Positions 26,201 through 38,686 of a stretch of 64,000 bases of DNA are shown piece after piece. The stretch covers positions 41,165,001 through 41,229,000 of the forward strand of contig CM074858.1 of assembly GCA_037501455.1 (NCBI GenBank), read 5' to 3'. Below the pieces are notes generated by a model that worked only from the letters and a program-made list of their open reading frames with translations, did no database searches and was not told the origin of the DNA. Position numbers and translations under genes: made by a program. Position 1 is the first letter of the stretch. Each line of letters opens with the position of its first letter. Origin of the DNA: Lantana camara. Its lineage: Eukaryota > Streptophyta > Magnoliopsida > Lamiales > Verbenaceae.

Positions 26201-26339
26201 TAAAAGAAAGACAATTTCATGTTCAAAATCGATGCAATGCACACATTATCACTTAGTTCCTATGCCGAACGACTTAGACAGACCCACACGACACGAGAGC
26301 CCGAGTTTTGCAACCCTAAGCTCTGATACCACTTAAGGA
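23251..26339 (-). mobile_element. D internal domain, non-coding
   Basis: From polypurine tract to PBS. In element sense the 3' end carries a dyad array (23311-23414) and the shared motif ctacggtgaacggtac (complement of 23632-23648). A segment near 24910-24960 (sense ggtgacaggttccaaagcat, then catggcacgtgcatcat) matches C2 at 60540-60575. These short matches say C2 and D descend from related elements. The rest, about 23.7-26.2 kb, shows no domain I can name. Confidence 0.7.
23311..23414 (-). repeat. CGGGG-centred dyad array upstream of the D polypurine tract
   Basis: Four units on the + strand: AGGAAC-CCC-GTTCCT (23312-23326); GAGAGA and TCTCTC around ATCCCCG (23340-23358) and around ACCCCG (23369-23386); GAGAG and CTCTC around CACCCCGT (23396-23413). 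The first unit has wholly different arms yet stays self-complementary. Confidence 0.8.
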
Positions 26340-29300
26340 TGTAACACCCGAGCGCAAGGTGTCACATCCCCCGCACCGAGACCCGGCCCGAATATGAAAT
26401 GGACGATCCATACCCGAGCCAAATCACAGCGAACGGGGACATACACACACTCTATGCTAGGCGGGACTAACCCTTGAACCATAACATCAGAGTAATTGCA
26501 AATACGGAAGCAATAACTATCCATTACATAAACAATGAGTAAACAAAATCCAAAAAAAATGATCCATATACATTATCAAATGCCGTCACGGCTTAACAAA
26601 CAAGTACGCTCCAATAGCAACATTCATATACAATGATCACAAGTGCAAAATGCGAGTGTAAGACCAATAAACAAAAGGACTAGAAACGAAAACAAGACCT
26701 AAGACTCGAAATCCCGCCTAGCTCCCCTGACACCTGCACAAAACAACTGAAAGCCAAACGGGTTCAGTCCAAAAGGGACTGGTGGGTATAAAAGCAGGGC
26801 ATAATAATATATGACTGTAATTAAACATTCACATGCAAGTTATAATTCCCAAATGAGGTTTTTAAAGAATTTCCCAAGTGGGTGAATAGAAGTCATCAAA
26901 AGGGATTATAACGATTCATTTACATTAGGTCAAGGTCATTAGTGGCCCGGCGAGTGGGCGTGCATTATCTCCAACCAACACCTCATGTAATTCATTAACA
27001 TTCATTAACATTCATTAACATTCATTCATTCATTCTTTCTTTCTTTTCATGCATAACATTCTTTCGTGCGCATTCAATAACATTTACACCTTCTTCCTCC
27101 GGATTGGTGGCGGGTTTGCAAGGCCCATCCACCCATTCATTGACCAAAAGGGGAACATGACTCCCCAGATGGCACTCAGCGTCCATTCCTCGCTAACTCC
27201 TAACAAGGTCCGGTTATGCCGTTCATTGGTGGGACTAGTGTGAGGGTTTCCCGTCAGCCCATGCCTCCTCGGTTCCCCACTCACACCAAGCCCCTGGGCC
27301 CCATTCATTGTGAACATTCATTCATTCTCGCCAAAACATTTGGTAGGTTCAAGAAACAAGGGCTTTACGTTTGCAATCATTTACTCGATAAAAGACTCAA
27401 TATATGTATCATATTACTTTGGCTTAAAACTTTTCACATAGGGAGATATATCGGGTCGTTTTATCTAAGTAGAAGAGAAACCCACCTTAAACCGCAAAAA
27501 GGAGCAAACACAAGCCTCACTGACCGGCCTCGTCTCCAACGGACTCAAAATCTGTGCAAGAGAGGTGAGGTGAGACTCAATATGACCAAATAAGACGCTC
27601 GGCAATGAAATGATTATGATATGAATGTATAAGAGATGCTATAAGGTAATGGACACGTTCATGTGCACTATTAAAGTCTTAAGGACATATAAACATTCAA
27701 TTCATTCATTCAATGAAGCATTCGTATTCAAACGAATTCATATCCTTCACATTTCACGTCAAAGGAATTTAAATTATATAATCAAGTCGTTCAATCTTTC
27801 ATTCAAATTCATAATTTCAATCAAATTAATTCAAGAAATTCAAATATAATCCAAGTACAAGTTAAATCACATTTAAATTAGAACATAAACAATTAAACAT
27901 ATTTAATTGCATTTACAATTAGAAAATAAACAATTAAATACATTCAATTTAAATTTAGGAAATTAAATAAAACATGAAATAGGTAACATTTAAATTCTAA
28001 TATTCAATTAAATCAAATAACATTTAATAAACATATATAAATATATAATAAATAAATATATACTTATATATATTATATATTATATTATATATATATATAT
28101 ATATAAGATAATGCATACGTATTTCATGCATGCAAAAATAACATGCACGCGGTATATATATAATATATATAGGAAACATGCATGCATTACACTTATGCAT
28201 GTAAAATTTAATACAATGCATGCAATGAAAATTAATATGCATGCAAACATTAAGTATGTAAACATTCATTAACAACTCTCATGCAAGAAGAAAAGGAAAT
28301 GAACAACAGCAGCTCACGGCAACAGCAAAACGGCAAGAAAAAGCAAGGTGACACCCCCGTGTCACCTTCGAAGAACAAACCGAGACACCCCCGTGTCTCG
28401 GTACAGAGAAAACCACCCAAGATGCACCCCCGTTCCAGCTGATAAGGAAAGAAAATGACACACCCCGTGTCGCAGCAGCAGTTCAACCAAAAACGCAGGT
28501 TACCCCCCTGTTTTTCCTAGCTCAAACTCAGCCACCTCTCAAGCAACAAATAGACAACATATGTAGCAAGAAGAAGACATGAAATGCAGCAAGAATTCAG
28601 CTCAAAACCACCCCAAATCTGACAGCAAAAGAGCAAGAAGAAACAGTAGCTTTGACAGCAATATTCCAGGCCCAAAACAGGGCAAAAACTCACGTGAAAA
28701 CAGGGTATGATTGATCTCCATTAATCCCAACACACTCATACAAGTTAGGCTAACAAATGTGCAGCAAAACACCACAATTTCAACCTATAAATCAGCCCCT
28801 CAACAGTTCGAACATGAAAGCTGTCACACGTGACTTTTCTTCAAAGTTTTCTCAATGTTCCAAAGTTAATATCTCATAAATACTTAAACTACCATGCAAT
28901 TAATGATCATAAATGAAAAGAAGATATCAAAACATTCATTCTCAAGCTTGGAATCATTCAAATCCATCAAGAATTGGAGAGGATCGAAAGAAATGCCCAA
29001 AAACGTCTCTATTCAAGAACAGCCGAAAAATGCACGAAACCATGATCAAATTTGGGGATGAATGAATGAAAATGATCAGGAATGAACATATAATACAACC
29101 CTAAGCTTACCTTGTTGATTGGATGAGGATTATATGAGATTTGAGCTCCAAAATCTCCAAGGAAACAAGGGTTACGGGATGGAAACTGGAGAGCAGAAAC
29201 TTTAGCTGAGATTTGTGAATTGTGAGAGGGTTGTTTCGGTTAGGGCTTGGTACAGCAGGTTAGGTGGTTGAGTTAGGGTTCTATAGCATCAAACCATGGT

Positions 29301-30222
29301 TAATTTGGTCAACAATTGAATAAGTTATGGCCATTTTAGTGTAACAAGGTAAGTTTCGTCGCCGTTTCGTTTTTCGGTTGAATTTCAGAGGTTCAAATGT
29401 CGTTAGAAAAATATAAGGCTAAGTTTACTAAACTCGAATTTTCGTTATGAGTTCAGCGAAGTTGACGGAACTCGAATCCGAGTTCCCGAGCTCAAGATAT
29501 TAAATACGGAACCAAGGGTGCGCTAAATGCTCGTTAGCCCCCGACTTGGATTTCAAAATTCAAATTAAATCCGAAACACAAGCAAATGAATTCGAAAATA
29601 CGAAACGAACAAATATTCAAATACAAAACACGTATAAGTTCAACATATTAAATTCGCACAAAATTCCGATATCAATTCAAATAGAAACGAAGCACTCAAA
29701 CGCGATCAAACAATAAAAGCCATAACATTACTTAAATAAACAACTAAATTCATTCATAATATATTATATATAATATGCATGCATACGTATATAGTATATA
29801 TAAATACATGCATGCAAATATATTTAAGTTATATTTATAAAATGCATGCAAATATGATATATTAGTATTACATGCATGCATAATTAAATCCATGCACACA
29901 CGTACACAAATATATATATATATATTTATATTATATAAATGTAATTAATATTAATAACATTAAATTAAATAATTAACATCTAATATAATTAAAATAAAAT
30001 GTAAATACATAAAACACGTATAAATAATTATTCGCGCAATTAAGGAGTACACAAGTTATTTACATAAATTCAAATTCAAATATTGCATATATTTCAATTA
30101 GTCACTTATTTAACGATTAAACAATGAAATTTAATTATGGAAAACACTAAAGACCAATTAATTTGCGCAATTAAGTAAACATATACGTCATGCTGTACTA
30201 ATAAAAGAATTGGGGCGTTACA
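26340..30222 (-). repeat. D 5' LTR
   Basis: Near-identical to 19367-23250, with scattered single-base changes, one extra cattaa-type unit near 27000 and a shorter AT run near 28085. Followed by the target duplication agtgt and the remaining 99 bp of the B2 LTR. Confidence 0.9.
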
Positions 30223-30331
30223 AGTGTTGCCTAAATTCGTTATTTCATTCAAAGATTGTCTGTGATACCAGGGAAGTCCCAAAACGGATTATGACTAATC
30301 GGATTTCTAGGGCACTATTCCTAACAGTAAG

Positions 30332-31263
30332 CATGTTCACATTTGGGCCCGAGGGTAGTGTATTGAGCCAACCGAGGAAGCAAGGGCTGACGGGTAACTC
30401 TTGCACTATCCTCACTATTTTGGGATCACCTCTGAATCCACTAGGAGGTTTGGTGGAGGAAGAAATCCCGTACGTGCGAGTCATGTTCCCGACGTACGTA
30501 GCATGGATGGTTAGGGCCTTGCAAACCCACCATCACCCGGAGTAAAGGAGTTCATGAAATTGATACGTGTGCACTTTAATTAAATTGCATGATCACATGA
30601 TAACTACACAAGCATGTAATGTTCACTATTGGTGTAAGGTTGGAGAATTGCCCTCACTCGGCCGGGCCACGGATTAAATTGAGAAATGATTGAATTGTTA
30701 AATTGAATAGTTGTAATCTCGGGCGAAGATTATTCCTTAGTCAACCTATATGGTTTCATTTGTAAAAGCTTTACCCGGGATTATAACTTGCATGTTAATT
30801 GCGCTAATATTTATTCATAAACCCCTCACTCAGTCGTTGGTAGACTGACACATCAACATTTTCAGGTTTCAAGGGTTGCATGCTAGGCGGGGTCGAGTCA
30901 GGTCTTTTGTTCCTTGGGGGTCTAGCACTTGTCTTCCTCACTTTATTGTACATTATTTATGCATATATGTATTGTTATGTCTCTTGGTACCTATATATTA
31001 AGTATGACCTATTTGGATATCTTTGGAATTGGACTTACGTAAATAATGGAAGGATTATGTTAAAGACATGAATGTATATTATGCTTCCGTTTTATTGATT
31101 ATGCATGACCGTATTTATTTGAGGGTTAGTGCCGCCTAGCTAGTGTGTTGTTTTTATTGTCACCCGTTCGCCATGAGTCCGGTTCATATATGGACTACCC
31201 ATTTCATGTGTGAGCTAGACTTATGGTGCGGGGGTGTGGCATCTCGGCGTTCCGGGTGCTACA
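30332..31263 (+). repeat. C1 3' LTR, right part
   Basis: Resumes with catgttcacatttgggcc, equal to 5155 onward, and ends GGGTGCTACA before gatta (31264-31268). Confidence 0.9.
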
Positions 31264-31268
31264 GATTA

Positions 31269-33175
31269 GTTATAATCCGTTTTGGGACTTTCCTAGTATC
31301 ACAGACAATCTTTGAATAAAATAACGAATTCAGGCAACACTTCTTTATATGCTCTTTTTTGGTATGCCTTTACTTTAGGTGTGCATGTATCAGAACTCCC
31401 CTAATCCTGATGACTTTAGGAATCTACCATTTAGGTGAAATGGTTCATGAAACGAGCTCTATATCACATAAGTCATGATTAGTAAAATACTCCGAGCCGA
31501 TGAGTCCTACAGACAATGGGAGTGTCAACTTGACTCCTCTAAGGCTTGCTTGTGGGATCACGCCCTTAAGAAGGACCACCTTGTTTCATGGAGGTGCAAA
31601 GTGTATAGTTGATACGTGCGTGATACATGAGGGTGCTTACTTCAATAAGTAAGTTTACTGAGGTGCCCCGTGTGAGAACATTCCTAAATGGGAAAGGAAG
31701 TTTCTATTGCAGGAAATGGAAACTTCCAGATTAGGAAATATCTCACGAGTCATTGATGTGTTTAATTGATCCTTAGACTTAAGGTTCCTTGTCACTTTAT
31801 GAGTTAACTCTATAGTCTTTGGTATAAGCTTTAAAGGGTGTCGCCTTAGACAACTGATTCAAGGCTTATGCTGGGGCTGCACAAGTGACTCATGAAAGTG
31901 AACGAGAATCAAGAAAGGACCTACACTTGCATATGCAAGGTGATCTCTTATTGTGTAAGTCACTCATATGCCATATGGAGTCCTTGGCCAAGGCAGTAGA
32001 TCAAGACATCAAGGAAAGGGTTTCTTGGATTGAGATCAAATGGATATGAAATGCACTTAGCTTTAAGACCGGATTATTAGGGTTCTGATTATTCCCTTGC
32101 CCTAGATCTTGGTTCAGAGATAGTAAGTAGGAGGATTGTATCTCACATGAATCAATGACTTAAAGGTTCTGTCGAATCCGAACATTCCAATTCAGCTAAG
32201 GGTTAAACACCTATTGCTAGACTATGGTCGTTTAATCTGTGGACTGATTAATTAATTAGTGAATTAATTAATTAGGGTCACTGCTAATTGAATTGAGAAC
32301 CTAGAGGGTCACACATAATAACTTGGTTACATGAGTTGAGGCTTTAAAATGATTAAACGAGTTAATCGGGCCAAGAGGGTTCCACACGTGTGGCTCACGT
32401 GAGTGACACGTGTCCTTGTGACACGTGTCTCACACGTGTGTAAATATATGTGTATATTTATTTATGTGTTAAATAATTAATGTGATTAATTATTTAGTAG
32501 ACTTTTGTTTAATTTTGAATTAAAAAGAAAGTCTTATTTTGGAGAAAAATAATCTAGTTAATTAATTATGAATTAATTAATTAGATAAAATAAGTTATTT
32601 ATTTTAAATAAATAAAGTATAAAATTATCCAAAAATAGTTTGGATATTTTTAGCTCTCTTGAAAGTTGATTTGAATTAGAATTCAAAGTCAAAGTCAAAA
32701 TTATTTGATGATCAAGTAATAGGAGAGAGAGAGACCAAAACCCTAGTCCATAAGGACTAGGAATTTCGGCCACTCCCTTATTATAAATAGGGGAGCTCGA
32801 GCTCCCCTTTGAGCTAATTGGCAATTCTTTTGGTTCATGTGTTGAACACCTTCCTTTCTCCAAGATAAACGAACCCCTAGGTTAAGCCTAAACACTAACT
32901 AGTGAACTAGCATCCTTACTAGTTAGATTGTGATCAAGTTGGTGGACTATCACTAGAGAGCTTCAAGTTAGAAGTTTGAAGATTCGAGCTTTACCAAGGA
33001 GAGGGGATCAAGCCGCGAGAAGAACGTTCTTGGGTGGCTTGAAACGCTTCAAGAAAGAATAAAAGAAAAGTAAGTTTCTTATCTCTACGAATTTGGTTAC
33101 ACGATTGCGAGTCCAAGGTCCTTTTGTGGGAAATTTTTTAAATTTTCGCTGCTTTCTGATTCGTTTTTTCCAACA
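31269..33175 (+). repeat. B1 5' LTR, main part
   Basis: Matches 38718-40617. Near the middle it has a TATA-like box ttataaata (32781-32789) followed directly by the perfect palindrome AGGGGAGCTC-GAGCTCCCCT (32789-32808), and upstream a hairpin with arms CCTAGTCC and GGACTAGG (around 32742-32761). It ends TTCCAACA, then the PBS. Confidence 0.9.
32742..32808 (+). promoter_or_regulatory. Core promoter region of the B1 5' LTR with flanking dyads
   Basis: Order: hairpin CCTAGTCC-ATAA-GGACTAGG, about 19 nt, TTATAAATA, then the 20-bp palindrome. The 3' LTR copy of the palindrome is at 40231-40250. In B3 the same slot holds different palindromes. Assignment as promoter is by TATA motif and mid-LTR position. 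Confidence 0.55.
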
Positions 33176-34500
33176 AGTGGTATCAGAGCCACCTCGTTAA
33201 TCGTGTTTCTGATTCGTCTCAATTATTCTGAATTTGGTAGAAATTCTTAGGCTTGATGCGATTGAGTATTTGTAATTGTTTTAGAAAGCCTGAATTATGA
33301 AACTGTATTTTTTTCTGAAAGTTTCTGAAAATTGGTCTTTGCAAAATTTAATTTTTGAAAACTATTTTAGATTTGAAACTGTATAAACTGTTTTTGGATT
33401 TCTTTGATTTGTTTTGCTTTTGAACGAAAACACGAAACGAAAAGCCTGGATTACGAACACCTGAAACCCCGCGCGCGAAGGAGTCGAGCGCGGGCTTCGC
33501 GTGCACTGCCGCCTATCCTTGGCGCGCAGGCATCACCGCCATCGCCCTCCCGCAAGAGTGCGGGAGGCCTTCCGGGCGCGTCTAGCCGCGCCCGCCCAGG
33601 GCTGCCGGGAGTGGCCGCCCACCGTCTCGCCCAGGCTGGGCGAGAATCCCGCAAGGCGTGCGGGATAGCTCGCCCAAGCCGCCCGCTGCCGCCAGCCATC
33701 CTTGCCGAGAAGGGTCGCGCGCAGGAGCGTGCGGCGTGCGCGCGCTGCGACGTACAACCCTTTCCGTGCAAGGGCCCCGTTTTTCGTAATCCGTGTTTTC
33801 GTATTTCGTGTAATCCAGTCCCAATTTTTATTTTAATTTTTAAAATTTTATTGTTGAATATTTATTTTAATTTTTGAATAAAACTTAAAATTGCGATTTT
33901 TGAGAAATCGAAAGGGTTTATATTTTGGGAAAACACATTTTTGATAAAATTATTAATTTTCAGAAATTAATTGGAATTTTATTTGTTTTTGTTAATTTGG
34001 GATTTATTGAAAACTGTTATAAATAAGACTCGCATCAAGTCGTGTTTTAAGTCATTAAGACTTGAAACGGGAATTTTAATTTATTGGGTAAATTTAAATT
34101 CTCGCAAAAGCATGTTAGGTGATCATGGGTTTAGACTTATGTATGGTTTTAATTTATGCACATGGATGGTTTAAATTGGGGTTGGAGCCCTATAGTTGCG
34201 TTTTTCAATTGAGGTTGGAGCCTCACTTATGTGCGTACTGTTATGTGATTTATTATGTGGCTTTCCATATTACTGTTTTTGAGGCCGGGGTATGCCCCGT
34301 GTAATTGTCTAAGGCCAATATGAAGATTGAGCCTTATTACTTTATGTCTTTTTCTTTTATTGTAATTTGAGAGTAGAGATAGGTGGTGAGGTTTTATTTT
34401 CATTTTGGAGACAATGCACCCATGGAGTAAGATGGACCACATTCAAGTAACAAGGAGGCCATAAGTGAAGACCCCTCAAAATGTTAGGGAGGAGAATCTC
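33176..34500 (+). mobile_element. B1 leader (untranslated region after PBS)
   Basis: PBS TGGTATCAGAGCC at 33178-33190, a T-rich stretch, the GC hairpin array 33468-33744, then AT-rich sequence. Around the array lie inverted pieces: ctggattacg at 33446-33455 can pair with cgtaatcc near 33787 and gtaatccag near 33811. The GC-rich open frames here are not protein-like. Confidence 0.7.
33468..33744 (+). repeat. GC hairpin array in the B1 leader
   Basis: Six strong hairpins in 277 bp: CCCGCGC/GCGCGGG (33468-33494); CCTCCCGCA/TGCGGGAGG with loop AGAG (33546-33567); CGGGCGCG/CGCGCCCG (33573-33594); TCTCGCCCA/TGGGCGAGA with loop GGC (33625-33645); ATCCCGCA/TGCGGGAT (33646-33666); CGCGCGCA/TGCGCGCG (33716-33744). 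All arms are perfect. It sits about 290-570 nt after the LTR, as in B2, but the sequence is not alignable with the B2 array. Confidence 0.9.
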
Positions 34501-37500
34501 AATTGTAAAAATGTAGTAGAGATAGAGCTCGTATTTTGTTACCGCTTTCCCTTATGTGATTTAAGCTGTTTATGTGGCATGTATGTTAGAACTTGTGATT
34601 GTGGAGTGGCTCCCACATATCACGCATAAGATAGGTAGAACCCATGATCATTACATTTTAGTATCATGCTAGGACATGTTATCTGTTTATGTGCTTGTTT
34701 GAAATGCATTTAAGTGTACTTGCATTAATCAAGACTAATAAAATTGGATAACATATATGTTGGTGAGGTCGAACCGAACAACTCTTCGGTTGATTCGAAA
34801 ATTCCCATCAAGTATTAAGCTCATTTCGAATAATAGGTATTTAATTCGAGATGCAAATTTTGAATTAAATTCCTAGCATTCCATCAATAGGTTTTAAGTT
34901 TAGTAAGCAAAGCTAGTTATTGTCCGCGAGTCGTGGGATAGCTAGTGGAGCTTATTAGTTCTTAGTTACCTAATTGATCTTTTTAAATGATTAATATTTC
35001 GTGGTTAATTTTGGCAAGGGCGATGTCCGCGAGTCGTGGGTCGTTCGAACTAAGTTTTGATCATGATCTTATGATTGATGGGTCTAGCTTAACACCTAAG
35101 TAAAAAATGGATGTCGCACGAGTCGTGGGTCCATATTGAAAGATAGGTGATGCAAAACAATTACTAAGAGTTCTAAAGGTGTTAGAATTGGTAAGTTGTA
35201 CCTACCTAGGGTTTTACTTAGAATGTCCGCGAGTCGTGACTTCGAGGTAAAATGCTTAGGATCTTAGTACCCATTGGGAAAAGCGTTCCCCTTAGATCTT
35301 TGGGAATTATAGATCTTTGAAAAACAGTGGGAGCTACATTAGATTAAAGACCTTATCTTTTGTATATCGTTATAATTCAGCACGCTCACATTTTCTCTGC
35401 TAAGCATTTAGGTTGTAGTTCTGTGATTCTCTATAATATGAAATGCAAACCCATTCGTATCCATCCTTAAGTCAAAAGAGTTGACTAAGTCCTAACTAAC
35501 TCTAATTGGCTTCGGACCCTAAAATTCATTTTAGATTCCGAATAGAGAAAGGTGTTCTCTAAAGGGCGAAATTTTTCAGTTGTGAAAATTCGACCCGTGC
35601 CAAAAGAGAAGCAATCTGAGGTGAATGGATTTCTCCAAACCACTTAAGAGCAATTGAACCACCTCATAAAAATGTTACAAGGTATAAAATTATGGAATTA
35701 TTCAATATTCCAAATGAGGAAACAAGTGCACACGAATAAGGTCTAAAGATCTTATTTGAAGATCTTGTGGTCTTATTAATCGAGAAAAGAGTTCTCAATG
35801 CACTGATTGCTAACATTGCTTCCACCATCATTTAAACCCTTTATGCTCAACTAGAATGACGCTAATGTAGCATAGTTAATCATTTAGTAGATAATGGTTG
35901 AGAGCATCCTTAAGAAGGAATAAAAGGTTGAGATGGTTAATCCTTCTTAACTCACTGAGTTAAAGGCTTGAAGGCCTTGGGAAGAAGAAACCCTTAAGAG
36001 CCCAATGGAGGGGCATGTAAGGGGTGCGCCCAAAAGACACTAGAGATCAAAAGGACGTTTGCTTCTATGGTAACAAATGAGGACTTTGAAAGGCAACTGC
36101 AAAGAGTATGATTACTCTGAAATGTTACCTCGTTTAGTAATTCTACTAGGAATAGAATTCACAAGTTTTGAGTTGATTCTGCATAATCTGTTGTGCAAAG
36201 ACTCAAAGCACTAATGTTCTGAACATAAAACGAGATAACAAAAGTAAGATGACAAAGTTCGAATTACTTTGGAACGTTGAGACTTAAAAGGATTAGCAAG
36301 TTAGACATCTTAGGATCATTTCACGAAAATGAACCTGGAGAGTTAACTTCCTATGAATCCTATCTCAAAGGGAAAACGTTCCCGGAACATTGTTTAGGTG
36401 TAACATGGAACGTTCCAAAATTCTAGTGGATTTCGATCCATGCTGATGAGTGTAAGATGATTAATGTAAGCACTAGATACAATCGTCAGTTTAATCATTA
36501 TGAATGAATGTACTTGTTGAAGTACAAATTTGAAACTTATATGAAATTCTTAGAATTTCAAAAGGACGTTAGGAACCGAAGTGGTCATAAGTTATAGGTA
36601 AATCGATATGATCGAGATAGCCAATATCTTAGCAACTAATTCTTTAGTCAACTTAGAGATAATAGGATTATCTCTCAGTAAACTAATTCGAGAACACCTT
36701 AGTGTTTCCGAATGAATGAATGAAACCTAATGGGATATGGTCCATTCCATAGCAAGCTTTACTGACTTATAATCATTCTAGGAATAAACTCCTAGAATAT
36801 GCAGTTAGAGATTTTGAATTTAGTACCTTCCAAAATTAGTCCTTTAGTTGCACTATGCAATGTGGCATACTAAATTCCCTAATTATTCTTGTCCAAGAAT
36901 ATAGTGGAATCCTCTTAAGTGAAGAGGATAGTGGGAGATAAGCTTGAAACGAGTTCAAGTTTATACAACAATATAGGATATCGTTTCTGCGATTCCCTTG
37001 AACAAAGGTTGTTTTTCTCAAGGAATATACCTTTCTTAAGGAATCGTTCCTATAGAAGAAGAAAGGCAAGCAAGCAGACCTCAAAGAAATTTGAGGATAA
37101 ATATCCACGCCACATATAGAAGAAACGAGCCCATCTGATAAAACTTAGCCAAAGTTTAGAGCATGTACACGTGTGAAACCCTTCTCTTAAGACGTGTTTA
37201 GAACGCGTTCCTGGATAGCCAAGGAATTACTTGAAGAGGAGACACTGTCAGATTTGGAATCCGAGTAGTGTAAGCAAGCCTTGAAATCCAATATGGATTC
37301 CATATACTCAAACCAAGTTTTGACCTTGGTTGATCCACCTGATAGGATCAAGCTCGTGCAGCTTCGAGTGAATGAAAGCATTACAACCTTCTTGACGGTT
37401 GAAATGCAAAAGTCCATTTGGATTGTATTTACCACATCCTAATATTCTGACTATGAGATATGATAAATGAATATGAGAACTATCTTGTTCAATATGAGAT

Positions 37501-38600
37501 TGAAAGAGACTGAAATGAGGTATTTCTATAAATCTCATATTCAGTGGGAGTATGCATAAGGTATGCAAATCCCTAAAGTCAAGCTGTGGATTGATAAAGG
37601 CTTCTAGGAGTTAGACAATTCGATTCCATAGGATAGTCAAATCGTTTGACACAGATGGAAGTCGAATAAGTCTCAGAGTGTACATATGAAAGTTAGTGAT
37701 GTAAGAGTCAATTATAGTTCTTTAGAAGACGACATCCTTCTCATTAGGAATGTCAAGGATGACGTAAAAGTTACCAATTCTCGTTTAAGAAACAATTTGA
37801 CATGAAAGATCTTAGTGATTATCCTAAATTCTCGACATTCAAATCTATAGAAGATAGATCTAAGAGAATAAAAGGATTATCACAAAACGAGTACATAACC
37901 ATAATACTAAAAGGAGTTTAGTATGGACAATGGAACATCTCTTTTGAAGAGTATGTGTCCTAAGATAACTTTAAGAAAGTTAGAATGTCCAAAATCCCTT
38001 TAAGTGAAAGGGTGCATAATGTATGAAATGTCATGTATTAGACTTGATATGGCGCAGCACTAAGCGTAGTGGGTCGAATCCAATATGACCTCAGAGAAGG
38101 TCATTAGATTCCTGTAAAGGATGTCCTCAGAGTACTTGAGAAGAAATGAGGATATGTATTAGTTTATAGAGCCCAAAAGATCTTATTGTTAGAAGGATAT
38201 TTGATGTAACCGTTCATCAAACATAGATGATTATGAAATCATTGAAAGGATACAACTTCTACCAGAATGGTAATGCAATGTGTTGGAAAGGGATTCCAAG
38301 GACGGACATTATAAAACTCGACTATCGTAGTTGAGAACTTAGTCGTATTATATAACGCTAAGTTAAGTGTTTGGGTAAGAAACTCCATCTAACTGGTTAG
38401 ATGAAGTTCCTAGCATGAAACAACTCCTTTATCATATTGTATGATAAAAAGGATGGTTGCTCAAGTAAGAGAACCAAGACCTCACCAAGAGACTGAACAC
38501 GTGATTACAAATCATTTTTTTTAAGGAAAAGGTGTTTCCTAAGAGATGTGTAAACAAGAGGGTCACATCAGCAGAGAATATAGCAGATCCACTTTGAAAA
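34501..38600 (+). pseudogene. Decayed copia polyprotein of B1
   Basis: Fragments follow copia order. At 36919-37119 GYRFCDSLEQRLFFSRNIPF matches the integrase-to-RT linker. At about 37294-37356 MDSIYSNQVLTLVDPPDRIK matches the M-E-S-M-x-x-N-Q-V-W-T-L-V-D-P-P segment starting RT. About 37400-37500 follows K-S-I-x-I through D-Y-E-I to the AFLNG-like site. At about 37705-37760 LEDDILLIRN replaces the catalytic YVDDILLIGN, so one catalytic-box residue is altered. About 38260-38400 is RNase H, and 38455-38515 reads AQVREPRPHQETEHV, matching the A-K-E-P-R-S-H-Q-K-S-K-H-V segment. Stops and frameshifts separate all of these. Gag, protease and integrase core (34.5-36.9 kb) could not be read. Confidence 0.8.
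34921..35239 (+). repeat. Four dispersed TCCGCGAGTCGTGG repeats in B1
   Basis: Copies at 34921-34937, 35024-35040, 35111-35129 and 35224-35239, about 90-115 bp apart, in the region where gag would lie. They correspond one to one with the four sites of B2. Confidence 0.75.
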
Positions 38601-38686
38601 CGCCCAAAGTCAATAGGGTCTCAAAGTGCATCTTGAGAAGATGGGACTTAGAGTACCTAAATGGCTTTTACGGGCAAGTGGGAGAT

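Larger units (their letters stand above)
19367..30222 (-). mobile_element. Element D: large non-coding LTR retrotransposon (LARD-like), youngest insertion
   Basis: On the + strand it begins TGTAACACCCGAGCG and ends GGGGCGTTACA, flanked by agtgt (19362-19366, 30223-30227). 3' LTR 19367-23250 (3884 bp), polypurine tract 23252-23267, internal 23251-26339 (3089 bp), PBS 26318-26331, 5' LTR 26340-30222 (3883 bp). The LTRs are nearly identical by eye, so insertion is recent. The internal region holds no gag or pol domain I can recognise; the longest frames (about 140 codons) look random. Confidence 0.9.
9909..30326 (-). mobile_element. Element B2: second copy of the copia-derived family, minus strand
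   Basis: Read on the + strand it begins TGTTGGAAAACACG (LTR end inverted) and finishes CACTATTCCTAACA, flanked by gtaag at 9904-9908 and 30327-30331. Parts: 3' LTR 9909-11857 (1949 bp), internal 11858-17507 (5650 bp), 5' LTR 17508-19366 plus 30228-30326 (about 1958 bp). The two LTRs differ at few positions by eye (for example a 10-bp repeat near 17710), so the insertion is recent. It has the same broken pol as B1. D was inserted into its 5' LTR. Confidence 0.9.
3148..31263 (+). mobile_element. Element C1: non-coding Ty3-like LTR element, short internal domain
   Basis: Begins TGTAACGCCCCGG at 3148, ends GGGTGCTACA at 31263, with 5-bp duplications gatta on both sides. 5' LTR 3148-7096 (enlarged by an internal duplication), PBS 7104-7115, internal domain only about 890 bp (7097-7986), polypurine tract about 7973-7985, 3' LTR 7987-9908 plus 30332-31263 (about 2854 bp). 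No gag or pol is visible, so it must have moved with proteins from another element. Its 3' LTR was later hit by B2. Confidence 0.9.

Noticed and set aside
33404..33877. Open frame of 157 codons
   Set aside because: Covers the B1 hairpin array; low-complexity Arg/Ala/Pro composition and no counterpart in B2.
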